The translations under genes were made by a program, and so were the position numbers. A DNA stretch of 64,000 nt, from the NCBI GenBank assembly GCA_937975765.1, contig CALJUR010000069.1, forward strand, positions 1-64,000, read 5' to 3'. Every line of letters begins with the position of its first letter. Position 1 is the first letter of the stretch. Source of the DNA: an uncultured Myxococcales bacterium (GTDB lineage: Bacteria; Myxococcota_A; UBA9042; DTJE01). Shown one piece after another: positions 24,941 to 32,555 of this stretch. A model generated the notes under the pieces. The model was not told the DNA's origin. It saw only the letters and a list, made by a program, of their open reading frames with translations, and did not search any database.

Positions 24941-26181
24941 TGGACGGCAGGACGGCCACGCTGGCGATGACGATCGGGCTGGGCGTGCTGGCGGGGACGG
25001 CCCGGGCCCAGCCGATCGGCGAGACCGAGGCGATCCGGCGCGCCCTGGAGCGCAGCCGGGAACTGCAGATGATGCTTTGCGAGGAGGCATCGCAGCAGCG
25101 GGGGATCGATGCCGCCGCGACGGGGTTCAAGGACCCGCAGTTGCGGCTGGAGGACCTGTCCACGCGGTACTTCGATCCCGACGCGAACCACCAGTTCACG
25201 CTGGGGCTGCGCTGGAGCCCGCCGCGCATCGGCGAACTGGACGCGGCGGCCCAGGAGGAGCGCGTGGAACTGTGGAAGCGGAAGGTGAAGACCGGCGAGG
25301 TGCGGGCCCGGATCGCGGCGGATGCTCGCAAGGCGTTCGCCGGGCAGTCGCTCCTGGGGGAACTGGACGAACTGGCCCGAAGGCGCGTGGAACTGGAGGA
25401 AGGGCGGCTGGCCTCGATCGAGGCGCTGGTGGCGCTGGGCGAGAGGACCGTCCTGGACCGGGCCAAGGCGATGCGGCGCCTGGCCAAGGCCCGGCGCGAC
25501 GCGGCGCGGGTGGCGCAGCGGCGGGCCGAGGGCCGCGAGCGCTTCGAGGCCCTGACCGGGGTGCCGGGCGACGCGGCGCTGGTGGCTGTGGAGGCGCCGG
25601 AAGGGGACCTGGACCTGGACGCGATCCGTCGCGCGGCGACCGGGCATCGTCCCGAGGTCGGCCTGGCGCAGCAGCGGACGATCCTGGCGGATCGCGAGTG
25701 GGCCGCCGAGCGGTTCCGGGTGTTCCCGTGGATCTCGTTCGTCGAGGTCGGGTTCGTGCACGAGACGGAGAAGACGGACTGGGGCGAGATGCGGCTGGGC
25801 ATCGACCTGCCGTTCTCGCGCTGGAACCTGGCCCGGTTGCGCGCCGCGGCCGTCCGGCAGCGGGCGGGCGTGCTGGCGGCCGCGGCGACCGACGAGGCGA
25901 TCGATCGCGACGTCCGGTCGGCCCTGCAGAAGTATCGCGAGGCGCTGGCCGCGGTGCGCTCGCTGCGGGAGGACCGCGATCGGCAAGGTCGCCAGGCGGA
26001 CGAGGTGCTGCAGGCCGCCCGGGCGGACCGGACGCTGGCGGCGGACGACGTCGCGGACCTCGAACTGGCGGACCTGGACGAGCGCCAGGTGGCGCTGGAG
26101 GCCCGGTACGACCTGGCGGTGGCGGCGGCGGACCTGTGCGCCGCCGCGGGGGTCGAGAGTTTCGCCGATCTGTCGCCGTGA
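24940..26181 (+). CDS. TolC-like outer membrane efflux protein
   Basis: A 413-residue protein with a cleavable signal peptide (about 1-24, ending ARAQP). The mature part is almost all amphipathic helix, rich in Ala, Arg, Glu and Leu with two related halves (about 30-215 and 225-410), as in TolC/OEP family trimeric channels. Start ATG overlaps the adaptor stop codon (TGATG). Together with the preceding adaptor it would form a periplasm-spanning export duct. Beta-strand segments are short, so the family call rests on helical pattern and context. Confidence 0.82.
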   Translation: MDGRTATLAMTIGLGVLAGTARAQPIGETEAIRRALERSRELQMMLCEEASQQRGIDAAATGFKDPQLRLEDLSTRYFDPDANHQFTLGLRWSPPRIGELDAAAQEERVELWKRKVKTGEVRARIAADARKAFAGQSLLGELDELARRRVELEEGRLASIEALVALGERTVLDRAKAMRRLAKARRDAARVAQRRAEGRERFEALTGVPGDAALVAVEAPEGDLDLDAIRRAATGHRPEVGLAQQRTILADREWAAERFRVFPWISFVEVGFVHETEKTDWGEMRLGIDLPFSRWNLARLRAAAVRQRAGVLAAAATDEAIDRDVRSALQKYREALAAVRSLREDRDRQGRQADEVLQAARADRTLAADDVADLELADLDERQVALEARYDLAVAAADLCAAAGVESFADLSP

Positions 26182-26191
26182 CGGAGGGACG

Positions 26192-27046
26192 ATGAGCCGC
26201 GAGGTCATCAGCCGTTACGAGTCCAAGTACCTCGTCACCGAGGGGATGGTCGAGGCCATCCGGGAGTACCTGCGCGGCATCTGCTCGCCGGACAGGCACG
26301 CGGGTCCCGACGGGCGCTACCGGGTCAACAACCTCTACTTCGACACGCCGGACCTGCGTTTCTACCACGACACCCGGTTCAAGCAGTTCACCCGCTTCAA
26401 GCCGCGGGTGCGCTTCTACGGCGCCCAGCCCGAGGACTGGCTGTGGCTGGAACTGAAGCACAAGGTGAAGAACGTGACCTGGAAGGTGCGGCGGCGGGTC
26501 GATGTCTCCGAACTGCCGCGCCTGTTCGACAACCCGCGATGGCACATGGAGCGGCGGGCGGTGGTGTCGCTGCACGAGGGCTTCGAGGATGCCGTCACGC
26601 GCTTCGGCGCCAGCCCGATTCTCCAGGTACGATACGTGCGCGAACCCTGGGTCAGCGACATCGACGATTACGGCCGGGTGACCTTCGACCGGTGCCTGGC
26701 CTGCCGCCCGATCGCGGGCCCCGACTCGATGGTGGCCGGCGAGCCCTTCGTGCCGTTCGACGACCCTGTGTCGGCGGGACTGGATGCGAACCGGTCGCCG
26801 GTGGTGCTGGAGATCAAGACCGACGTGCAGGTCCCGGCCTGGGTCAACGGGCTGGTGCGGTGCTTCGGCCTGCAGAGGACGGGGTTTTCGAAGTACTGCA
26901 ACGGGCTGGAACGCGCCTGCTCGGAGATGCTGGCCAGCGGGCGGGTCAGCGCGGTGGCGCCCCGGCCGGTGACGCGGGGTGCGGAAGCCGGGACCGTGCG
27001 GTCCCGGATGGGGCAGTGGGCGGCGGGCCTGGTCGCCCGGCTTTGA
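26192..27046 (+). CDS. VTC-domain protein (polyphosphate polymerase-like)
   Basis: A 284-residue soluble protein of the VTC/CYTH-like triphosphate-tunnel superfamily. It has the family marks RYESKYLVTE, YRVNNLYFDTPDL, a run of basic and acidic tunnel residues (RFKPRVRF, LWLELKHKVKN, KVRRRVDVS) and VVLEIKTD near the end. In yeast Vtc4 this domain makes polyphosphate from ATP. Bacterial homologues often lie beside DUF4956 genes, as here, and their product is less certain. GGAGGGACG precedes the ATG. Confidence 0.88.
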   Translation: MSREVISRYESKYLVTEGMVEAIREYLRGICSPDRHAGPDGRYRVNNLYFDTPDLRFYHDTRFKQFTRFKPRVRFYGAQPEDWLWLELKHKVKNVTWKVRRRVDVSELPRLFDNPRWHMERRAVVSLHEGFEDAVTRFGASPILQVRYVREPWVSDIDDYGRVTFDRCLACRPIAGPDSMVAGEPFVPFDDPVSAGLDANRSPVVLEIKTDVQVPAWVNGLVRCFGLQRTGFSKYCNGLERACSEMLASGRVSAVAPRPVTRGAEAGTVRSRMGQWAAGLVARL

Positions 27047-27060
27047 GAGGGGAGGGAACG

Positions 27061-28113
27061 ATGCGGCGAGGAACCCTGGTGCTGGCGACCCTGGCGGCGA
27101 TCCTGTTCTCTTTCGCGTCGTGCTCGGGGTCGGAGGAAGGCGCCGAAGCCAGGGACGCGGTCGACGTCGCGGAGGGGACGGATGCCGCCGCGGACCCCGG
27201 TGCGGAACTGCCTGCGGCCGACGCGACGACCGACACGACCGGCCTCTCGGAGGTGCTGGTGGGCAGTTTCGTCGTGTCGCTGATCGAGGCGGTCCCGGCC
27301 TCCTCGACGACCGCGGCCAGCGACGCCTACTCGCAGGTGGTCGGCCAGGTCTTCGATGGCCCGACGCCGTCCCTGGTCGCCTGGAACGCGAAACGGAGCG
27401 GAGGCGGCTGCGAGTTGCTGGAGAAGCACGTGCCGTTCTGCAGCGAGGGATGCGGGGCGGCCGCGTGCGTCGCCGACGAGACGTGCATGGAGTACCCGGA
27501 CGTGGTGGACGTGGGCATCGTGGTCGTGCAGGGCGTGCACACCGCGGAGGGCGCCTCGGAGGTCACGATGAAGCCCGCCGGAGGGGCGTACCAGACCGTC
27601 GGGGCGCTGCCCTTCCCGCCGTTCGACGAGGGCGCGGACGTCGTGCTGCAGGCCGCGGGCAAGGACATCGGCCCGTTCACGATTCCCTCCCGGGGGATCG
27701 CGCCGCTGGCGATGCCCGACGACGCGATCGTGCTGGCACGGGACACCGTGCTGGACGTGTCCTGGACGCCGCCCGGCGTGCCGGGGATCTCCGTGATCCA
27801 CGTCAAGCTGGACATCAGCCACCACGGCGGCGCGAAGGCCATGCTCGTGTGCGACGTCGCCGACACGGGATCCCTGACGATCCCGGCGGACCTGGTCACC
27901 GGGCTGCTGGACATGGGCGTCGCGGGATTCCCGACCATCGAACTGACACGGCGCGCCGTGGGGGCTGTGAACGCCGGCGCGGGCCGGGTCGAACTGGAGG
28001 TGCAGTCGGACCTGTCGCGGGCGGTCGGGGTGCCGGGCGTCGTGTCCTGCAACGAGGACGCGGACTGTCCCGCCGAGAAGCCGACCTGCGGGACCGACCT
28101 GAACTGCAAGTAG
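27061..28113 (+). CDS. Lipoprotein of unknown function
   Basis: A 350-residue exported lipoprotein (lipobox FSFASC, Cys20), with an acidic Ala/Asp linker to about residue 65. The mature domain has a small Cys cluster (GGGCELLEKHVPFCSEGCGAAAC, about 115-137) and beta-rich sequence reminiscent of immunoglobulin-like surface domains (VLDVSWTPPGVPG), ending in another Cys-rich motif (CNEDADCPAEKPTCG) of the type common in myxobacterial lipoproteins. It follows the VTC gene by 14 nt with GGGAGGG as RBS. Not recognised beyond this; probably a surface component served by the operon. Confidence 0.8.
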   Translation: MRRGTLVLATLAAILFSFASCSGSEEGAEARDAVDVAEGTDAAADPGAELPAADATTDTTGLSEVLVGSFVVSLIEAVPASSTTAASDAYSQVVGQVFDGPTPSLVAWNAKRSGGGCELLEKHVPFCSEGCGAAACVADETCMEYPDVVDVGIVVVQGVHTAEGASEVTMKPAGGAYQTVGALPFPPFDEGADVVLQAAGKDIGPFTIPSRGIAPLAMPDDAIVLARDTVLDVSWTPPGVPGISVIHVKLDISHHGGAKAMLVCDVADTGSLTIPADLVTGLLDMGVAGFPTIELTRRAVGAVNAGAGRVELEVQSDLSRAVGVPGVVSCNEDADCPAEKPTCGTDLNCK

Positions 28114-28136
28114 TGCGCGCGAGAGGAGGGGGGAGC

Positions 28137-29225
28137 ATGCGACGGGACATCGGTGGTCGGTTCGTGGCGGGGGCGGCGCTGGGGCTGGTCCTGGCCGGTT
28201 GCGGGGACGAGGGCACGACTCCCTGGATCGACGTCCCGGGAACGGACCAGCCGGGATCGGTGGAGACCCTGGGCGGCGAGGAGGCGACCCTGCCGGAGGA
28301 CGCGGCGGATCGCACAGACAACGCCGTGTCGCAGGACAGCCCGCGGGTCGAGGACGAGGGGGGGCTGGCCGAGGCGGTCGCGGCGGACGAGGGCGGCGAT
28401 CCGGGTACCGGCGACCCGGGGATTCCGGACCCCGGCGCGACCGATCCGGGCCCGGTGGATCCCGGCACGACGGATCCGGGGACGGAGGTGACGGAACCGG
28501 AGAAGTTCAGCTTCTTCGTGACCAGCCTGAGGGCCATGCAGGATCTGTCGGGCAGCGCGAACGGGTTCGGCGGGGACCTGCGGTTCGGGGAGACGGGCGC
28601 GGGGGCCGGCCTGCGGGGCGCGGACAAGATCTGCGCGACGATCGCGGAGAGGAGCATGCCGGGGGCGTCGGCAAAGGTGTGGCGCGCGTTCCTCAGCGCG
28701 ACGGACGACGGCAACGGGAACGTCGTGAACGCGATCGACCGGATCGGGGAAGGGCCGTGGTACGACCGGCTGGGGCGGGTGTTCGCGCTGAGGAAGGCGG
28801 ACCTGCTGTACGACCGGCCGTCCAGTGCGGACGCGACGATCAAGAACGACTTCCCGAACGAGGACGGGGTGCCGAACCACCGGCCGATCCTGACGCAGCC
28901 GCAGGTGGACAACCACGACTTCCTGACCGGGACGAACGCGCAGGGCCGGCTGTACGGCTCGACTGCGACCTGCAAGGACTGGACGAGCGTCGCGACGAAC
29001 GTGGGCAAGCCCCGGGTCGGCCACTCCTGGCCGCGCAGCGGGGGCGGCGGCCCCGGCGGCGGTCCGGGCGACCAGGACATGGCGAACTGGATGTCGGCGC
29101 TGGACGAGGCGGGGTGCAAGGCCGGCATCAACCTGGTGGACAACGGCGCCGGCGATCCGGGCTCCGGCACGGTGGGGGCCGGCGGGGGGTACGGCGGGAT
29201 CTACTGCTTCGCGCTGACGCCCTGA
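28137..29225 (+). CDS. Lipoprotein with DUF1554/lectin-like domain
   Basis: A 362-residue lipoprotein (lipobox LVLAGC), with a long linker containing TDPGxxDPG repeats (to about 120). The C-terminal 240 residues contain KICATIAERSMPG, KVWRAFLSATDDGNGN, DRIGEGPWYDRLGRVFA and a Gly-rich end. This pattern recalls the DUF1554 domain found in secreted lectin-like proteins of myxobacteria and Leptospira, where the order of G(A)DxxC, W.A(F/W)LS and GPW.. is shared. The match is from memory, so moderate. Its stop overlaps the next gene region (TGATG). Confidence 0.7.
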   Translation: MRRDIGGRFVAGAALGLVLAGCGDEGTTPWIDVPGTDQPGSVETLGGEEATLPEDAADRTDNAVSQDSPRVEDEGGLAEAVAADEGGDPGTGDPGIPDPGATDPGPVDPGTTDPGTEVTEPEKFSFFVTSLRAMQDLSGSANGFGGDLRFGETGAGAGLRGADKICATIAERSMPGASAKVWRAFLSATDDGNGNVVNAIDRIGEGPWYDRLGRVFALRKADLLYDRPSSADATIKNDFPNEDGVPNHRPILTQPQVDNHDFLTGTNAQGRLYGSTATCKDWTSVATNVGKPRVGHSWPRSGGGGPGGGPGDQDMANWMSALDEAGCKAGINLVDNGAGDPGSGTVGAGGGYGGIYCFALTP

Positions 29226-29239
29226 TGCGGATGGGAGCG

Positions 29240-31315
29240 ATGATGACCACGCGAAACCGGTTCCCGTCGGGGTTGCTGACGGCCCTGGTCCTGCTGGCGG
29301 CGACGGCGCCCGGCGCCTGCGGGTCCTCGTCGGGCGGCAAGGGCACGACCTTCCCTCCCCTGGTGGTGGAGGGCTCCTGCCAGTGGACCGACGCAACGAC
29401 GTCGCCGGGGTTCCTCCGGACCCTGGGCTGCACCGCGGACTTCCAGGCGCTGGCGTCCGAGCCGATGGACGCCACGCTGCCGGGCGCGCGTTCCACGAAG
29501 GTGGTCCTGGACACCGCCGACTCCAACGCCCTGTATTTCCAGAACAGCGTCACCTACCCGATCCACTACGAATTCGCCTCGACGCACCTGTCGGGGAACG
29601 GCCTGCCGGTGGTGCCGGCGCTGTCGTCCTTCAACGCCACCGAGTACTACAGCCCCCAGCGGCGCTTCCTGCTGGGCGCGGTCACGTACTACGAGGGTCC
29701 GGGCCGCTGGGCCCTGGAGATCGCCCCGTACGACACGATGACGGCGGACCAGGTCGTCGTGCTGTCCCAGGCGGTGCGGGCAGCGACCTTCTTCGGTCCC
29801 GCCCTGGCCTTCCACCCGACGTCGGACGCGGTCAAGAAGGTGGCCGCCAGCCTGTCCTCGGACGTGCCGATCCTCACCACCGACGAACTGTACGCGGCCA
29901 TCGACTACCAGCCGCTGAACCTGGGCAGCGCCATCGGCTGGTTGCGGTTCGCGAAGGCGGCGGAACTGGACAGCCTCTTCCTGTCCTACGAGGAGATCGT
30001 GGTGCTGGACGAGGCTCCGAACGACATCTCGGTCGTGCAGGGCCTGGTCACCGAGGAGTTCCAGACGCCGCTGTCGCACCTGAACGTGCTGTCCCGCAAC
30101 CGCCACACGCCCAACATGGGCCTGCGCGGCGCGATGAGGAACCCGGACCTGAAGGCGCTGGAAGGGAAACTGGTGGAACTGACCGTGGGCGCCCTGGAAT
30201 GGAGCGTCCGGGAGGCGACGCAGGCCGAGGCCGATGCGTTCTGGGCGACGAAGCGGCCCGACCCGATCACGCTGCCGGCGATGGACCTGGGCGTGACGGG
30301 CCTGTGGGACATCGAGGACGTGACGCCGGAGCCGTCGGGCGAGGAGACGCTGCGCGACAACATCAGGAATGCGGTGCTGGCGTTCGGCGGCAAGGCGGCC
30401 CAGTACTCGATCCTGGCCCGTACCGCGAACGTGCCGACCCGGAACGCGTTCGCGATCCCGATCTACTACTACGACAGGTTCATGCGGGACAACGGCCTGT
30501 ACGACCGGCTGGACGCGATGCTGGCCGACCCGTCCTTCACCGGGGACTACAAGTCGCGGGATACGCAACTGGCGGAGTTCCGGCAGGCGATGATGGAGGG
30601 CGCCGTCGACGAGTCGCTGCAGGCGATGCTGAAGGAGAAGCTGCAGGCCGAGTACGCCGGAAAGAAGATGCGATTCCGTACCAGCACGAACAGCGAGGAC
30701 CTGGAGGGCTTCCCGTGCGCGGGGTGCTACGAGTCGCAGACCGGCGACCCGGCGGACTGGAACGACGTGCTGGACGCCATCCGGGGGACCTATGCCAGCA
30801 CGTGGCTGTTCCGCACGTTCGAGGAGCGGAAATACTATGGCGTGGACCACCGATCCGTCGGCATGGCGCTGCTGGTGCACCCGAACTTCCCGGACGAGGA
30901 GGCGAACGGGGTGGCCGTGACGGCGAACCCGTTCGACGCGTCGGGACTGGACCCGGCCTTCTATATCAACGTGCAGTATGGGGGCGACGCCGAGGTCGTC
31001 CACCCGCCGGCCGGCGTGACGTCGGACGAGTTCCTGTACTACTTCGGTTCGCCCAACCAGCCCGTCGTGTACATGACGCATTCCAGCCTGGTCGCGGAGG
31101 AACAGCACGTGCTGACCGCGCTTCAGATCCATACGCTGGGGATGGCCCTGGCCGCGATCCACGAGCGGTTCTCGGCGGCCTACGGGCCGGCGGCGGGCAA
31201 TGACGGCTGGTACGCGATGGACATCGAGTTCAAGTTCGACGACGACGACGCCCCGACCGAGCCGCCCGCCCTGTTCATCAAGCAGGCGCGACCCTATCCC
31301 CAGCCGGGCTCGTAG
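29240..31315 (+). CDS. Lipoprotein with pyruvate phosphate dikinase N-terminal (PEP/pyruvate-binding) domain
   Basis: A protein of about 691 residues with a lipoprotein signal (ATAPGAC). Residues about 280-690 carry the PPDK/PEP-synthase nucleotide-binding signature: FGGKAAQYSILAR, MRFRTSTNSEDLEGF (like RSSATAEDL), an AGCYES turn (like AGQQET) and MALLVHPNFPDEEANGVAVTANPF. The middle (TPLSHLNVLSRNRHTP) resembles the phosphohistidine swivel motif TSHAAIVSRN-type, but lacks its usual Gly-Gly-His core. Such domains use ATP in the cytoplasm, yet this one is exported, so it may be a binding domain or use an extracellular substrate. It ends the 23158-31315 operon. Starts at 29225, 29240 and 29243 are all possible; GGGAG favours 29240/29243. 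Confidence 0.82.
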   Translation: MMTTRNRFPSGLLTALVLLAATAPGACGSSSGGKGTTFPPLVVEGSCQWTDATTSPGFLRTLGCTADFQALASEPMDATLPGARSTKVVLDTADSNALYFQNSVTYPIHYEFASTHLSGNGLPVVPALSSFNATEYYSPQRRFLLGAVTYYEGPGRWALEIAPYDTMTADQVVVLSQAVRAATFFGPALAFHPTSDAVKKVAASLSSDVPILTTDELYAAIDYQPLNLGSAIGWLRFAKAAELDSLFLSYEEIVVLDEAPNDISVVQGLVTEEFQTPLSHLNVLSRNRHTPNMGLRGAMRNPDLKALEGKLVELTVGALEWSVREATQAEADAFWATKRPDPITLPAMDLGVTGLWDIEDVTPEPSGEETLRDNIRNAVLAFGGKAAQYSILARTANVPTRNAFAIPIYYYDRFMRDNGLYDRLDAMLADPSFTGDYKSRDTQLAEFRQAMMEGAVDESLQAMLKEKLQAEYAGKKMRFRTSTNSEDLEGFPCAGCYESQTGDPADWNDVLDAIRGTYASTWLFRTFEERKYYGVDHRSVGMALLVHPNFPDEEANGVAVTANPFDASGLDPAFYINVQYGGDAEVVHPPAGVTSDEFLYYFGSPNQPVVYMTHSSLVAEEQHVLTALQIHTLGMALAAIHERFSAAYGPAAGNDGWYAMDIEFKFDDDDAPTEPPALFIKQARPYPQPGS

Positions 31316-31336
31316 GGGAAGTCCGAAAGAATCCCC

Positions 31337-31365
31337 TTGACTTCGGCTTTTGAAGGTGGTATTTT
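31337..31365 (+). promoter_or_regulatory. Sigma-70-type promoter of the RNA-binding protein gene
   Basis: TTGACT (31337-31342) and TATTTT (31360-31365) are spaced exactly 17 bp, in an unusually AT-rich patch directly after the end of the preceding operon. It is one of the best promoters in the window. It implies a transcript leader of about 215 nt before the 31586 start. Confidence 0.75.
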
Positions 31366-31371
31366 TCATCC

Positions 31372-31585
31372 GACTCTGGAGGTGGCTACCCTGCCCACAC
31401 TCGACCCGCGATCCGCGTCTGGTCTGGTCTTTTGCCCGACCTGCGTGACCCGGAAGCACGGTTCCGTGTGCATGCGCGCCAGCTCTCAGGAGGTGTGGAC
31501 GGCGGCGTGAATTCGCCGTGCGGTCCGGTGAGAGCCCGGGTTCCGGGCACGTTGGGACGAGAGTCCCGGTTCAAGGAGTGTTCCG
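31372..31585 (+). promoter_or_regulatory. Long structured 5' leader of the RRM protein mRNA
   Basis: The leader contains four successive short hairpins: CACGG/CCGTG at 31457-31468, CGGCG/CGCCG at 31503-31518, GCCCGG/CCGGGC at 31534-31548 and GGGAC-GAGA-GTCCC (a GNRA tetraloop) at 31554-31567. The last ends 18 nt before the start codon, next to the AAGGAG ribosome site. An internal AGGAGGTG at 31489-31496 is a second perfect anti-16S match. This suggests post-transcriptional control, such as cold response or autoregulation; no known riboswitch class is recognised. Confidence 0.5.
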
Positions 31586-31909
31586 ATGCAGAAGAACAAG
31601 CTGTTCATGGGCGGTCTGGCGTGGGCGACCACCGAGGCCTCGCTGCGCGCGGCGTGCGAGCAGTACGGCGAGATCGAGGAAGTCCGCGTGATCGTGGACC
31701 GCGAGACCGGCCGGTCGAAGGGCTTCGGTTTCGTGACCTTCACGACCGAAGAGGCCGCGGCTCGCGCCAAGGCCGAGATGGACGGCCAGATCCTGGACGG
31801 CCGTGCGGTCAAGGTCGACTTCCCGCGCGAGCGCGAGGATCGCGGCGGCGGCGGCGGCCGTGGCGGCTTCGGCGGCGGCGGCTACGATCGCGGCCCCCGG
31901 CGCTTCTGA
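31586..31909 (+). CDS. RRM-type glycine-rich RNA-binding protein
   Basis: A 107-residue protein with a single RNA recognition motif (residues 1-82): RNP2 is KLFMGGL and RNP1 is KGFGFVTF, with intact aromatic RNA contacts. The C-terminal tail (83-107) is Arg/Gly-rich. Such proteins act as RNA chaperones in cyanobacteria and deltaproteobacteria and are often cold-induced. It has its own promoter, a 215-nt structured leader and a strong downstream hairpin, so it is a monocistronic gene. Confidence 0.93.
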   Translation: MQKNKLFMGGLAWATTEASLRAACEQYGEIEEVRVIVDRETGRSKGFGFVTFTTEEAAARAKAEMDGQILDGRAVKVDFPREREDRGGGGGRGGFGGGGYDRGPRRF

Positions 31910-31953
31910 TTCCCGGGCGGACCTCCCGCCTGGAACAGAATGTGAACCGACGT

Positions 31954-31988
31954 GACGGGCGGACCCGGGTGGACCGGGTTCGCCCGTC
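31954..31988 (+). terminator. Strong hairpin terminator after the RRM gene
   Basis: GACGGGCG (31954-31961) pairs with CGCCCGTC (31981-31988) and inside it ACCCGG pairs with CCGGGT around loop GTGGA, giving a stem of 14 base pairs. It lies 45 bp after the RRM stop. There is no clear U-tract. It covers the upstream GTG candidate start (31952) of the next gene, arguing for the later start at 32021. Confidence 0.6.
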
Positions 31989-32020
31989 GCTGTATCCAGG
32001 CCCTGGATCCCGGTGGGCCC

Positions 32021-32500
32021 GTGAACGCAACGCCCCATGATGGCACGCCTTTCCTGGGCGTCATCTCGGATACGCACGGCCTGGTTCGCCCGTCCGCCCT
32101 CGATGCGCTGGCGGGGGCCCGGCACATCGTGCATGCCGGTGATATCGGTTCGCCTGAGGTGCTGCGGGCCCTGGAGGCCCGGGCCCCGGTGACCGCGGTC
32201 CGGGGAAACACGGACGTCGAGTCGTGGGCGCGCGCCCTGCCCGACCGGGAATGGATCGCGTTCGAGGGCGTTGACGTGCTGGTCCTGCACGACCTGGCGT
32301 CGCTGGACCTGGACCCGAAGTCGGCGGGCGTGTCGCTGGTCGTGTCGGGGCATTCCCACCGACCCGAGGTCGTCGCAAGGAACGGCGTGACCTACCTGAA
32401 CCCGGGGAGCGCCGGTCCCCGCCGCTTCCAGTTGCCGGTGACGGTGGCCCGGGTGAGGGTCGAGACGGGGCGCGTGAAGGTCGAGATCGTGCCGGTGTAG
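32021..32500 (+). CDS. YfcE/MJ0936-family metallophosphodiesterase
   Basis: A 159-residue cytoplasmic phosphoesterase. The metal-binding motifs of the small YfcE/MJ0936 family are in order: GVISDTHG, HAGDIG, VRGNTD, LVLHD and GHSHRPE. Length and start close to the first motif fit the family, so GTG 32021 is preferred over GTG 31952, which lies in a terminator hairpin. Family members hydrolyse phosphodiesters in vitro; the natural substrate is unclear. It precedes a thioredoxin-like gene in the same direction. Confidence 0.9.
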   Translation: MNATPHDGTPFLGVISDTHGLVRPSALDALAGARHIVHAGDIGSPEVLRALEARAPVTAVRGNTDVESWARALPDREWIAFEGVDVLVLHDLASLDLDPKSAGVSLVVSGHSHRPEVVARNGVTYLNPGSAGPRRFQLPVTVARVRVETGRVKVEIVPV

Positions 32501-32555
32501 GCGACGCACGGGGACGGTCCGGAGGTTCCGGGTGCAACGAGGGGTGGTTCCCGTG

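Noticed and set aside
31489..31585. A leader peptide starting near 31494 after the perfect AGGAGGTG.
   Set aside because: The GTG overlaps the Shine-Dalgarno itself, and the frame runs into a shadow of the RRM gene instead of ending, so it is better read as part of a structured leader.
31952..32020. Earlier GTG start for the 32021 phosphodiesterase.
   Set aside because: It would place the start inside a strong terminator hairpin, and the family starts close to the first metal motif.
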